Shown: positions 45,206 through 54,379 of the stretch, piece by piece
Position numbering within the stretch: position 1 is the stretch's first letter
Layout: each line of letters begins with the position of its first letter
Assembly (NCBI RefSeq): GCF_022531965.1
Contig: NZ_CP092831.1
Span: 1,950,001 to 2,014,000, forward strand
Direction: 5' to 3'
Length of the DNA: 64,000 bases
Source: Paenibacillus peoriae
GTDB taxonomy: Bacteria > Bacillota > Bacilli > Paenibacillales > Paenibacillaceae
Notes under the pieces: model-generated
Told to the model about the DNA's origin: nothing
Databases searched by the model: none
Seen by the model: the letters and a program-made list of their open reading frames with translations, nothing else
Translations under genes and position numbers: made by a program

Positions 45206-46018
45206 ATGGACGGAAGAGACTGGGGAACATTTTTACTGCCATATGATCAGGCGGTGGAAGAGCTTAAGGTCAAGTTCAAAACAATGCGTGCGGAGCTGAA
45301 AAAGCGCGAGGAATACGCTCCTATCGAATTCGTAACCGGACGGGTTAAAAAAATATCAAGCATCCTCGATAAGGCGAAGAGATTACAGGTTCCTTCTGAT
45401 CAGCTGGAGACGGGAATCGAGGATATTGCAGGTATTCGCATTATGTGTCAATTTGTAGAGGATATTCGGCGGGTGGCCGAATATATCAGAAGACGTAAGG
45501 ATTTGACCGTACTGTATGAAAAGGACTATATCACCAATTATAAAGACAGTGGCTATCGCAGCTTTCATATGATTGTGGAGTATCCGGTTCAGACAGCAGT
45601 CGGGCTGAAAATCGTGCTGGCAGAAATTCAAATCCGTACTTTGGCTATGAATTTTTGGGCAACCATAGAGCATTCTCTTAGCTATAAGTATCGTGAAAGC
45701 TTGCCTGATAATATGCGTACACGGTTGAAAAAGGCAGCTGAGGCAGCCTTTGTATTGGATAATGAGATGTCTTCCATGCGTCTTGAAATATTGGAAGCGC
45801 AGAAAAAATTCGAGGATGAAGCCAATATCGTTTCCAAAGTGCTAACAGGCATGCATCGGCTGTATTTCTACCATAAGATCAGTGAAACGATTGATGCGCA
45901 GCGCAGATTCAATGAACTGTGGGAACGGCACGACATGGAAGGAATCAAGCTGCTTCACGATGAGGTCAAGGAGATGCTAGAAGCCTCTACCAAGGAAGAA
46001 GACAGGGATGAGTATTAA
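45206..46018 (+). CDS. relQ: Small alarmone synthetase RelQ-like (YjbM), with C-terminal extension
   Basis: 270 residues from the ATG at 45206 after GGAGGTACGG; an earlier in-frame ATG is not preceded by a site. The synthetase domain (about 20-210) closely follows YjbM/RelQ: VTGRVKKISSILDKAKRL, GIEDIAGIRIMCQF, DSGYRSFHMIVEYP and EIQIRTLAMNFWATIEHSL. There is no HD hydrolase, TGS or ACT domain, so it makes (p)ppGpp without degrading it. About 60 residues beyond the usual 210 form a charged helical tail. The pyrD gene ends 34 nt upstream and DUF309 follows without a gap. Confidence 0.9.
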   Translation: MDGRDWGTFLLPYDQAVEELKVKFKTMRAELKKREEYAPIEFVTGRVKKISSILDKAKRLQVPSDQLETGIEDIAGIRIMCQFVEDIRRVAEYIRRRKDLTVLYEKDYITNYKDSGYRSFHMIVEYPVQTAVGLKIVLAEIQIRTLAMNFWATIEHSLSYKYRESLPDNMRTRLKKAAEAAFVLDNEMSSMRLEILEAQKKFEDEANIVSKVLTGMHRLYFYHKISETIDAQRRFNELWERHDMEGIKLLHDEVKEMLEASTKEEDRDEY

Positions 46019-46588
46019 ATGGCACACCTTTCCTACGAACCGCTATACGTGACTTATTTGGTATACTTCAATCGTGATCGGGATTACTTTGAATGTCATG
46101 AGGTACTGGAAGAGCTGTGGCTTAAGCTGGACCGTGACCCTGTATATAAAGGTTTGCTGCAAGTTGCTGTAGGGCTGTATCATTTTCGGAATGGTAACTA
46201 TCGTGGTGGACATATGATGCTGGATAGTGCGGTCCACCGGTTGGAGCATGCTCCTTCGCAGGCGCTGGGCATTAATATGGTGAAGCTGGTGGAAGAGGCG
46301 CGCATTTGCGCTCGTCAGCTTGCTGAAGCTGTTATGACCGGCACGGAAGAGCTTCAGCAAGAACCGCCGGTTTATCGGGATATGACGATTGAAATCGTCG
46401 AGCCCGGGTTGCGCCGGGCCGTGGAGAAGGCATCGTCGTCTATTCCGGTCAACATTCCGCAGCAAAGAGGTCCTCGGCGTGGGGAAAAGCATGAGCAGCG
46501 TCAGCAGGCGCTGGAAGCTTCTATTAGGCGAAGACAGGCCGCTGGCGGCTCAGGTTCTGTCTCAGCGGAAACGAAGGATGCACCTTGA
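46019..46588 (+). CDS. DUF309 domain protein
   Basis: 189 residues, starting on the base after the relQ stop. The DUF309 signature YFECHEVLEELW, with RDPVYKGLLQVAVGLYHFRNGNYRGG, occupies residues 20-70. The rest is variable and ends in an Arg/Gln-rich helix (HEQRQQALEASIRRRQ). The family is thought to bind a metal through the conserved acidic residues and histidines but its function is unknown. Stop-to-start junction with relQ implies coupled translation. Confidence 0.82.
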   Translation: MAHLSYEPLYVTYLVYFNRDRDYFECHEVLEELWLKLDRDPVYKGLLQVAVGLYHFRNGNYRGGHMMLDSAVHRLEHAPSQALGINMVKLVEEARICARQLAEAVMTGTEELQQEPPVYRDMTIEIVEPGLRRAVEKASSSIPVNIPQQRGPRRGEKHEQRQQALEASIRRRQAAGGSGSVSAETKDAP

Positions 46589-46609
46589 GTTTGAAGCGCA
46601 TGATAAGCA

Positions 46610-46650
46610 AGCAGCCCGATCCGTTTCATGAGGATCGGGCTGCTTTATCG
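46610..46650 (+). terminator. Terminator of pyrD-relQ-DUF309
   Basis: A perfect 13-bp stem (46610-46622 with 46632-46644) is followed by TTATCGTTTT. Confidence 0.78.
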
Positions 46651-46673
46651 TTTTCAGGTCTGTGAAGGTTTGC

Positions 46674-47201
46674 TTAGGAGGTTACGTTCTTTTTATATTT
46701 CTCAAAGAAGGCTTTGAAATCGTCGAGTGTGTATCCATTGTCCGAAGGATTTTCCTTCAACCCGCCTACCATACGTTCCTTTTCCACGCCTTTTTCGTAA
46801 TAAATGAGCGTAGGGGTATACTCAATCTTATACTTGTCCCAGCCATCCTCATACTCACGCAGGTTAAATTCGTGCATCGTGATGTTCTCCTGCTTGCTCA
46901 AAGGCAAGAGCTTGGGAGTAGTGGCGCGGCAATGCACACAGTCGGAGGCGAAATGATAGACGAAAAAGTTTTCCTTTTTGTCAATTTTGCTCTGTAAATC
47001 TTCCGGCTTAATAATTTGCTGATAGTTCGGGTCATTCAGCAGCTCTTGAGTAGCAGGATTTAACGAGGCTGTGGAAACGCCATACAGCTTGTTTTTAGTG
47101 CCTGAATTTAAAGCGAGCAGCACACCAATCAAAATGACCAGCACAACAAAAAAGCCGATGACGGGTATAAGCTTTTTTTTGTTGGAATTTTGTGCGTTCA
47201 A
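46674..47201 (-). CDS. Membrane-anchored thioredoxin-like protein
   Basis: 175 residues from a TTG at 47201 with AGGAGAGA upstream. An N-terminal helix (LIPVIGFFVVLVILIGVLLAL) anchors an extracellular thioredoxin-like domain. The redox motif is FASDCVHCRATTP, followed by YTPTLIYYEKG with the cis-proline. It could act as a disulfide oxidoreductase outside the membrane. No BdbC-like partner is adjacent. Confidence 0.82.
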   Translation of the reverse strand: MNAQNSNKKKLIPVIGFFVVLVILIGVLLALNSGTKNKLYGVSTASLNPATQELLNDPNYQQIIKPEDLQSKIDKKENFFVYHFASDCVHCRATTPKLLPLSKQENITMHEFNLREYEDGWDKYKIEYTPTLIYYEKGVEKERMVGGLKENPSDNGYTLDDFKAFFEKYKKNVTS

Positions 47202-47352
47202 TGCAATCTCTCCTATCAAAATTCAAAATATGCAGCTATGAATCTTATTATTATACAACATTACATCTTGTAGTGAAAGTTTGTAAATCACACGGATATT
47301 GCGGGATAACAGGTTGAATATGGTACAATAAAATTTATTTTAAAAGGACAGG

Positions 47353-49029
47353 ATGATTACGATTATGGGTGTACAGCTCCCCACAGCATTTGTAAAGCGC
47401 ATGGAGCAATTGCTCGGCGAAGAATTTGAAGCATTTATGACTGCCTATGACCACACGCCCCATGCCGGGATTCGCGTCAATACATTAAAAATTCCGGTAG
47501 AGGACTTTAAGAAACGTTCTCCGTTCGAACTGCGGCCGATTCCGTGGTGTGCCACGGGTTTTTATATTCCGCACGGTACAAAGCCGGGATTACACCCTTA
47601 CTACCATGCGGGGCTGTACTATGTACAGGAACCGAGTGCAATGTCTCCGGTTGAGCTGCTCAATGTAGCTCAGGACGAAGCTGTATTGGACTTATGTGCT
47701 GCACCGGGCGGGAAATCAACCCAAATAGCTGCCAAATTACAAGGAAGCGGCGTATTGGTGACAAATGATATTAGCGCGGACCGAACCAAAGCGTTGGCTA
47801 AAAATGTGGAATTGTACGGTGTGCGTAATGCCGTGGTACTGAATGAAAGCCCGGATCGAATCGCCGATGCCTTTCCACATTTTTTTGACAAGATACTAAT
47901 TGATGCACCTTGCTCGGGAGAAGGTATGTTCCGCAAGGATGAGGACATGGCAAAACAATGGGAAACGCATTCGGTAGATAAATGTATAGTCATGCAACGG
48001 GACATTTTGCGTGTAGCGGCCTCAATGCTGAGCGCAGGAGGGAGAATTGTCTATTCGACCTGCACCTTTGCGCCAGAAGAAAATGAAGGAATGATCGCAG
48101 AATTTCTGGAGGCTCACCCCGATTTTGACGTAGTCCCTGTTTCGTCAGAAGCAGGCTTTGCACCAGGCCACCCGGAATGGATGAGTGAAGAGGTCGCGTC
48201 AGCATACCCCGAGCTGCGGGGAACAGCACGCCTTTGGCCGCATCTCGTAGAGGGAGAAGGCCATTATATCGCTGTATTGCAGCATCAGGGGGGGCATGCC
48301 GCTGCGATAGAAGATCACACTGAATCGGAGGATTTGACTCCATTTGAGGACAAGGATGATAGGGCATTGAATATAGATGCAGCGTATCCACGGAAGAAGC
48401 CGTTTTTATCCGTCAGGGAAGCGCAGACACCAAGCCGTCAAGGAAGACATGGAACTGGTGAGCCTAAACGAAGTGGAAAAGGAATGGACGGGAAGTCCGG
48501 TAAAGGAAGGTCCGCGCGCGGCTTGGGTGGCATTAAGTCCCGATCTGGCAAAGAAAATGTAAAATCCGCTGTACGCTCCCCACAGGATGTGCTGGAATCC
48601 TATCACCAATTTGTGAAGGAGCAACTGGAAGTGTCTTTTACAGGCTATACGGTGGTTTATGGAGATCGCATTTATCAGTCGCCACTGGCATCACATCGTT
48701 TGGACGGCCTTAAGGTGGTGCGACCAGGCTGGTTTATGGGTACTGACAAGAATGGTCGCTTTGTGCCTTCACACCCGCTGGCGGTGGCATTACGCTCTTC
48801 AGAGGCGGTTAGAAGCATCAATCTCTCCAGTTCAGATGCTGAGGCCATCCGGTATTTAAAAGGGGAGACCTTGTCCATCCCCGTTGAGAGAATGGCACTG
48901 CGGAACGAAGTCCAGCCCAAAGGCCATACTCTCGTGTGCATTGATGGTTATTCGGCTGGGTGGGGCAAATGGCAGGATGGCATGCTCAAAAATGAATACC
49001 CTACAGGCTGGAGGTGGACATCGGTATGA
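47353..49029 (+). CDS. RsmB/NOP-family rRNA m5C methyltransferase (RsmF-like)
   Basis: 558 residues from the ATG at 47353; the ATG at 47365 is equally possible. Motif I is DLCAAPGGKSTQIAA, the two cysteines of m5C methyltransferases lie in IDAPCSGEGMF and YSTCTFAPEENEG. The C-terminal part (about 410-558) holds the RsmF-type PUA-like domain. A Lys/Gly/Ser-rich linker at about 360-400 (SGKGMDGKSGKGRSARGLG) separates the parts. It methylates cytosine of rRNA in the cytoplasm; the site is not known here. It overlaps the pseudouridine synthase gene by 4 nt, so two rRNA modifiers share a transcript. Confidence 0.92.
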   Translation: MITIMGVQLPTAFVKRMEQLLGEEFEAFMTAYDHTPHAGIRVNTLKIPVEDFKKRSPFELRPIPWCATGFYIPHGTKPGLHPYYHAGLYYVQEPSAMSPVELLNVAQDEAVLDLCAAPGGKSTQIAAKLQGSGVLVTNDISADRTKALAKNVELYGVRNAVVLNESPDRIADAFPHFFDKILIDAPCSGEGMFRKDEDMAKQWETHSVDKCIVMQRDILRVAASMLSAGGRIVYSTCTFAPEENEGMIAEFLEAHPDFDVVPVSSEAGFAPGHPEWMSEEVASAYPELRGTARLWPHLVEGEGHYIAVLQHQGGHAAAIEDHTESEDLTPFEDKDDRALNIDAAYPRKKPFLSVREAQTPSRQGRHGTGEPKRSGKGMDGKSGKGRSARGLGGIKSRSGKENVKSAVRSPQDVLESYHQFVKEQLEVSFTGYTVVYGDRIYQSPLASHRLDGLKVVRPGWFMGTDKNGRFVPSHPLAVALRSSEAVRSINLSSSDAEAIRYLKGETLSIPVERMALRNEVQPKGHTLVCIDGYSAGWGKWQDGMLKNEYPTGWRWTSV

Positions 49030-49808
49030 GTGGAAAAGGGAGACAAACGCAACGTTTGGATAAAGTTTTAACCCATATGGGATATGGCACCCGTAGTGAT
49101 ATCAAGCGACAGGTGAAGCAAGGGATAATCACGGTAAACGGGAAGACCACCAAGGATAGCGGCTTACAGGTTCATCCATACCAGGATCAGATTGAAGTGA
49201 ACGGGGAACGTGTTGTTTTTCGGGAGTATATTTATATCATGCTGCACAAGCCACCAGGTGTCATCTCTGCAACTGAAGATACAAGGGAGCGGACGGTACT
49301 GGATTTGCTGAGTGCGGAGGAACGACATTTTGAGCCTTTTCCAGTAGGACGTTTAGATAAAGATACAGAAGGATTATTGCTATTGACCAACGACGGTAAA
49401 CTAGCGCATGAGCTACTTTCTCCACGGCGGCATGTTCCTAAAACGTATGAAGCTACCGTGTCGGGTCATGTCACGGAGGAGGATATTCTTCAATTTACAG
49501 CAGGAGTGGAACTGGATGATGGGTATGTTACCCTTCCCGCACAGTTGACTATTCTTCGCCACGAACATCCGTACCAGGCAGATGGAGAAGTCATTTCCTA
49601 TATTTCGCTTGTCATCCATGAGGGTAAATTTCATCAAGTGAAGCGTATGTTCGAGGCGGTTGGTAAAAAGGTGACCTATTTGAAAAGAACGGCCATGGGA
49701 CCATTGAAGCTGGATGAACAGCTTCCACTGGGCAGCTATCGAGAGCTGACTAGTGAAGAGCTGACATGGATCGGCCGGGATATAGCATCTGCAACGTCAG
49801 AAGTTTGA
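49026..49808 (+). CDS. Pseudouridine synthase, RsuA/RluB family
   Basis: 260 residues from the ATG at 49026, overlapping the previous stop (ATGA) and following GGAGGTGG. An S4 RNA-binding domain comes first (RLDKVLTHMGYGTRSDIKRQ). The catalytic aspartate is in GRLDKDTEGLLLLTND. The KLAHELLSP and KFHQVKRMF motifs place it in the RsuA/RluB/E/F group, acting on 16S or 23S rRNA. It is likely translated by coupling to the rRNA methyltransferase gene. Confidence 0.94.
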   Translation: MSGKGRQTQRLDKVLTHMGYGTRSDIKRQVKQGIITVNGKTTKDSGLQVHPYQDQIEVNGERVVFREYIYIMLHKPPGVISATEDTRERTVLDLLSAEERHFEPFPVGRLDKDTEGLLLLTNDGKLAHELLSPRRHVPKTYEATVSGHVTEEDILQFTAGVELDDGYVTLPAQLTILRHEHPYQADGEVISYISLVIHEGKFHQVKRMFEAVGKKVTYLKRTAMGPLKLDEQLPLGSYRELTSEELTWIGRDIASATSEV

Positions 49809-49825
49809 TGAGCAGATTAAATATA

Positions 49826-49865
49826 AATGACGCACAGGCTCTTATGAGATTCCTGTGCGTCATTT
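49826..49865. terminator. Terminator between the pseudouridine synthase and GGDEF genes
   Basis: A 12-bp stem (49826-49837 with 49851-49862) has a short T run on the plus strand and a T-rich tail on the minus strand, so it may serve both convergent genes. Confidence 0.7.
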
Positions 49866-49933
49866 TGTGGTATAGACAACCAGACAGAGAATTATTCAAA
49901 CTCAACTTTTAACAACGAATCGCAGTTTACAAT

Positions 49934-51115
49934 TTATTGTGCGCGTGCTGCCCGACTTTTTTTCACTTCGGCTGCTTTATAAGCTGTAACCTTGTTTTTA
50001 CCTGTCGTTTTGGATATGTACATCGCTTGATCGGCCTGTTTGACCAGTTCATCCGGGTTCATTTCCTTCTTCACTGTACTGTGTCCGACACTGATTGTGA
50101 CAATGCTTTCCTCCGCGACCCGTTCGCGGATACGTTCTGCGACATGTCCAACCTTGGCCCGTCGATCCACAACCATTGCGACCAGTTCCTCGCCACCATA
50201 TCGTCCGGTCAGTCCGATTTCATCCAGTTCATCCTCCATAATCTGTGCCACCTGTTTGAGTACTTCATCGGCACGAGCATGACCCTGCGTATCATTCAAC
50301 TTTTTGAAATTGTCAATATCGCAAAAAATGACCGACACGCGGATTCCCTGGTCCATATATCGCCGTAGTCGCCCCGAAAAATATTTACGGTTATATAGCC
50401 CGGTCAGGCCATCGGTGATGGAAGAACGGTAAATCCTTTGGAGCAGCTCCACAATTCGTTCAAATAGAATGATGAATAACGTAGTGTAGTACAACAATGG
50501 TAAAAATGACATATATAAGACTGTGTTTGATTTGCCAGCTTCTTCAGGGATGTCATTTCGCAGCCATAAATAGCCGAGCCAGAGCGAATACATGAATAAG
50601 CCCGCCACATACTTCTTTGGCTGCCCGATTCGTGGGGTGATAAACACAAGGCTCAGTATAAGCACCAGTACTCGATAAAATAGAGTGAACCCAACCAGTT
50701 TCGCTGCGCTGATCCAAGCGGGCAACAAACCTGCTGTCCAGGCAGTAACCGGCAATATCAATAACGCACCCAGCAGTAGCAAGGTCCATGTCTGCACACG
50801 TTTCAGCTTCCGGTATAGTTGAAATACGGCGGCATTGATGAGTACGAAGGCAGACGCCTCCAGTACATTTTTCCACACGATTCCTTGGAGTTGCATCTTG
50901 CCTCCGCCTGCTGAATAGAGATTCATGGCTTCATATGTCATAATAATAATAGCGGCAACTGAAAAAAGGATATAGGCTTTTTTTCGTTGTCTGCTATATA
51001 TGATCACGCACATCAGTGCCATCATGAGTATAATATACAAACCGCAGGCTGCACTTACGGCCTCGGCCAGAGATGGGGGACCCAAGGTTCCCGATAAGGA
51101 CAACAACGTCAACAT
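49934..51115 (-). CDS. Membrane diguanylate cyclase (GGDEF)
   Basis: 393 residues from the ATG at 51115, which has GGAG about 7 nt upstream; upstream TTG (51133) and ATG (51127) starts are possible. Six or seven transmembrane helices fill the first 230 residues. A GGDEF domain follows, with DGLTGLYNRKYF, FCDIDNFKKLND and the active-site GRYGGEEL. The RxxD product-inhibition site, normally five residues before GGEEL, is absent (DEIG there). It makes c-di-GMP from two GTP. The membrane part resembles no sensor I can name. Confidence 0.92.
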   Translation of the reverse strand: MLTLLSLSGTLGPPSLAEAVSAACGLYIILMMALMCVIIYSRQRKKAYILFSVAAIIIMTYEAMNLYSAGGGKMQLQGIVWKNVLEASAFVLINAAVFQLYRKLKRVQTWTLLLLGALLILPVTAWTAGLLPAWISAAKLVGFTLFYRVLVLILSLVFITPRIGQPKKYVAGLFMYSLWLGYLWLRNDIPEEAGKSNTVLYMSFLPLLYYTTLFIILFERIVELLQRIYRSSITDGLTGLYNRKYFSGRLRRYMDQGIRVSVIFCDIDNFKKLNDTQGHARADEVLKQVAQIMEDELDEIGLTGRYGGEELVAMVVDRRAKVGHVAERIRERVAEESIVTISVGHSTVKKEMNPDELVKQADQAMYISKTTGKNKVTAYKAAEVKKSRAARAQ

Positions 51116-51320
51116 CACCGACTCCATTTGCAAAAATAGTCAATCTATTGAACGGTTGATATCGTTCCGATACAATAGACAGGATTTATCCCATTTAAAA
51201 TGTTATAATTTTCTTTTGTGACTAACATTTATTCTCAATATATCATCTTTCAGAAAATCCGGAAACCTATACATACATCTGTGATCCGGGCAGTTTAATG
51301 CTTGAAAGGGGAAGCACGTC

Positions 51321-52445
51321 ATGAAATTGCTACAGGCTCTCTTTTTCCCACCCGAGCAACCGGGAGGTGTTTCATCCATGATTCCATATCTGCAAGAGCG
51401 ATTTACATCCCCCCGTTGGGAAATGGAGCTATTTTCAATCCCTAAACGGATTCGTAACAAGGGTAGGGACGAAGTAATTTTTGATACCTTTGACTGGACG
51501 AGATATGAACAATATCCAATCGTTCAAAAATATATTCAGACGTACCGTGACTATTTGTGGTGGACCCGGCTTCGTATTCAGAAGCCCTATGACCTCATTC
51601 ATGCTCATCACCCCATTGCCGGGATTGCTATGAAAACTGTTTTTCCTGACATCCCGCTTGTACAGACGATTCACTCTTCCTATGAGAAGGAGTTAATCCT
51701 AAACGGGAAAATAGAGGAGAACGGGCCTGAACACCAATTCTTGGTATCACTGTACGGGGAAATGGAGCAGAAGGCGGATCGCCTGATAGCGGTATCTCAT
51801 TCTTTTCAGCATTATTTAACTCCTTACGTTCAGAATCCGCAAGACATTGCAGTCATTCCGAATGGATATGATGAGAAGCGCTTCAAGCCCATTCCACACG
51901 AAAATGAAGTGACACAGCTCATAACCGTTTGCCGCCTTGTTCCGGCGAAAGGATTGGATATTTTATTGCGGGCCTGTGCTGAACTTAAAAAAAGAAATAT
52001 GGAATTTGTGCTTCATATTATTGGAGATGGCCCGGTTCGCCCTGAGCTGGAAGAGATGGCGCGAGAGCTTGATATATACCATGAGACGATTTTTTATGGA
52101 TATACCCTTCATCCAGAAGAGTTTATGCCTTTCTTTGATGTATTTGTTTTGCCTTCTCGAGCGGAGGCCTTTGGTTCGGTATTTGCGGAAGCAGCGTTGA
52201 GTTGTCTGGCATTGGTAGGCACAGAAGTGGGAGGAATACCGGAGCAGATTGAGGATGGGGTCAATGGTCTGCTCGTGCCACCCGACCATCCGAAGGCACT
52301 GGCAGACGCATTAGAAAAGGTCATCGCTGATCCTGCCTATCGTTATGAGTTGGCTAGATCTGCCTGCGATAAGGCTAAATCAAGCTATTCTTTGAGTCGA
52401 GCGGTTAACGAGTTGAAGAAAATGTATTTGAAATTTCCACACTAA
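51321..52445 (+). CDS. Glycosyltransferase family 4 protein
   Basis: 374 residues. The GT-B fold is shown by the N-terminal FFPPEQPGGVSSM, the DLIHAHHPIAGI segment, VCRLVPAKGLDILLRA and the E-x7-E pattern in RAEAFGSVFAEAALS (two glutamates). It transfers a sugar from a nucleotide donor to an unknown acceptor. It starts after GAAAGGGGAAGC. The 3' end overlaps the convergent ykvI gene by 4 nt. No other polysaccharide genes are next to it. Confidence 0.9.
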   Translation: MKLLQALFFPPEQPGGVSSMIPYLQERFTSPRWEMELFSIPKRIRNKGRDEVIFDTFDWTRYEQYPIVQKYIQTYRDYLWWTRLRIQKPYDLIHAHHPIAGIAMKTVFPDIPLVQTIHSSYEKELILNGKIEENGPEHQFLVSLYGEMEQKADRLIAVSHSFQHYLTPYVQNPQDIAVIPNGYDEKRFKPIPHENEVTQLITVCRLVPAKGLDILLRACAELKKRNMEFVLHIIGDGPVRPELEEMARELDIYHETIFYGYTLHPEEFMPFFDVFVLPSRAEAFGSVFAEAALSCLALVGTEVGGIPEQIEDGVNGLLVPPDHPKALADALEKVIADPAYRYELARSACDKAKSSYSLSRAVNELKKMYLKFPH

Positions 52446-53548
52446 CCATGACGAGTATCACCTGGTTTGGGATCAGAATGCCGAAGGCTGGAGTGAGGAC
52501 GTGAGGAACGGAAAGGTCTCCCGCGTCCTGCCATGATCAGTTTACTAACCCACATCAGACTGAGCATCCCGAAAATAGGATAAAGAACAGATAACAGTGA
52601 GCTAAAGCCGAACTGACTGATTAAAAAACAGGTGAGCATAATGAATAGTGTGATGAGCTTGGGCGAAATTTGGACATGCTGACGAATTTGCAGACTGACT
52701 CCGTAAATGTCGGCTACAAAGGTACTGAAGATTTCCATGAAAATGAGTAGAATGTATATGATTTCGACGAAGGCACCCAGACGATAAGCAATGCTTCCCA
52801 TAGGGATTTCAAATTGCTGAATACCCGGCATATGTGCTGACATGGCAAAGTGTGCAGCCATCAGCATAAACCCGACACCAACTCCGCCCAAAACTCCGCC
52901 CCAGCGGATGGTTCTTCGGGAAAAGGTTTGGCTGCCAAGTGGTACAAGCACGGCTTGGGCCATAGTTAGGTTGAAGGACGTGTACAGCAGTGGAGAGAGC
53001 AAGGTTCGAAATGTACTGTGATCTGTCGTATTCGTAATAAAACTCTGCGGATTGGGCATGGAGAGCGTGCTGTGAACGAGCAGAAGAGACATGATGATCA
53101 TCAGAGGGACAACCACGGTGTTCATGTGTAAGATGGCTTTAATGCCTTTACTTAGCAGCAAATAAGTACCAATCAGTGTAATAAGCAGTCCGGTTTGGTA
53201 ATGCAGGTGAAGGTGCTCTACAAAAACAGAGCCGGCTCCTGCCAACATGACGCTGTTTACGCCAATCAGCACGATGAGCGTGAACCAGCTAATCCATTTC
53301 CCGGCATTGGCGCCAAAAAGATGTTTGTTCAGGTCCTCGTAAGATTTGGCTGAAATATCATGAGCGATCAGCATCATTTTCGTACCCAACCATACAAATA
53401 TGATTGTGGACAGCATAATAGTGAGAGTAGCCCAACGACCGTACTGCGTAAAAAATTGCAGAATTTCTTGTCCGGTAGCAAATCCGGCACCGACGATTGT
53501 GCCGATGTATGTAAAAGCAATCTGAAAAACATGAATATTACGTTTCAT
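52442..53548 (-). CDS. ykvI: YkvI family membrane transporter-like protein
   Basis: 368 residues, 10 hydrophobic segments. It opens with AFTYIGTIVGAGFATGQEILQFF, where the GAGFATGQE substrate-site motif of YkvI recalls the LeuT-like fold. A 30-residue basic, His-rich tail (RPFRSSRPHSSLRHSDPKPG) lies after the last helix. The family may carry amino acids but this is unproven. It overlaps the glycosyltransferase stop by 4 nt. Confidence 0.85.
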   Translation of the reverse strand: MKRNIHVFQIAFTYIGTIVGAGFATGQEILQFFTQYGRWATLTIMLSTIIFVWLGTKMMLIAHDISAKSYEDLNKHLFGANAGKWISWFTLIVLIGVNSVMLAGAGSVFVEHLHLHYQTGLLITLIGTYLLLSKGIKAILHMNTVVVPLMIIMSLLLVHSTLSMPNPQSFITNTTDHSTFRTLLSPLLYTSFNLTMAQAVLVPLGSQTFSRRTIRWGGVLGGVGVGFMLMAAHFAMSAHMPGIQQFEIPMGSIAYRLGAFVEIIYILLIFMEIFSTFVADIYGVSLQIRQHVQISPKLITLFIMLTCFLISQFGFSSLLSVLYPIFGMLSLMWVSKLIMAGRGRPFRSSRPHSSLRHSDPKPGDTRHG

Positions 53549-53689
53549 CCCCAGTCCCTCCTTGCCTGCTTGAATAACGCTGCAGCGAGCATATAATACA
53601 AACTATGTTCAACTGAAATAGGACATGACTGGATGAGACTGAAAATAATTAAAGTGAATTTAATGAATAGCTTGACGGGAGCGTAATTT

Positions 53690-54295
53690 ATGGGTCAAAT
53701 CCTTGCATGGATACTAGAATACGGATATTTGGCAATGTTCGGCTTGCTTGCACTTGGAGTAGCAGGTATGCCGATACCCGACGAAGTGCTAATGATCGCC
53801 TTCGGCGGGCTCGTGTCTCAAGGGCACTACAACTTCATTGCTGCACTGGCAGTCACATTTTTCGGTAGTATGACGGGTATGATGCTTAGCTACACACTAG
53901 GGCGTCTGCTGGGAAAACCACTTTTGCATCGATACGGAAAATGGGTGAGGCTTACGCCTTCTAGGATTGCCTCTTCTGAAAATTGGTTTGGGCGCTATGG
54001 GACCTGGGGAATTCTGTTCGGATATTTTGTCCCCGGCTTGAGACATGTATCCTCATATCTGGCAGGCACAACCCGTCTAGGCGTTTTTCGCTATATCACT
54101 TATGCATCAGCAGGAGCTTTGCTGTGGTGCGGAACATTTTTGGGGATTGGACATGCGGTGGGCTTGCATTGGGAGCAGGTGGCGAAGCTAATGGAGAAGG
54201 TGACGCATCGGGTAGGGCTGATCGTTATTCTTTTAATCGTTGTGGGAGGAATCTCCGTATGGTTCTGGAATAAGCGTAAAAAAAATGTCACATGA
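53690..54295 (+). CDS. DedA family membrane protein
   Basis: 201 residues with about five hydrophobic segments. Conserved DedA residues are visible: MPIPDEVLMIAFGGLVSQG and GYFVPGLRHVSSYLAGTTRL, with the acidic and arginine residues of the half-helix. Members flip undecaprenyl phosphate or phospholipids and help keep the proton gradient. It is 85 nt before xpt and could share its transcript. Confidence 0.9.
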   Translation: MGQILAWILEYGYLAMFGLLALGVAGMPIPDEVLMIAFGGLVSQGHYNFIAALAVTFFGSMTGMMLSYTLGRLLGKPLLHRYGKWVRLTPSRIASSENWFGRYGTWGILFGYFVPGLRHVSSYLAGTTRLGVFRYITYASAGALLWCGTFLGIGHAVGLHWEQVAKLMEKVTHRVGLIVILLIVVGGISVWFWNKRKKNVT

Positions 54296-54379
54296 CCTGA
54301 TGGAAAGCAGCTATAGCTTGAAAGCAGCGGGTGAAGTATGGTACTTTTACCGCATAGGAATGCCGTGGGAGGTCATGTA

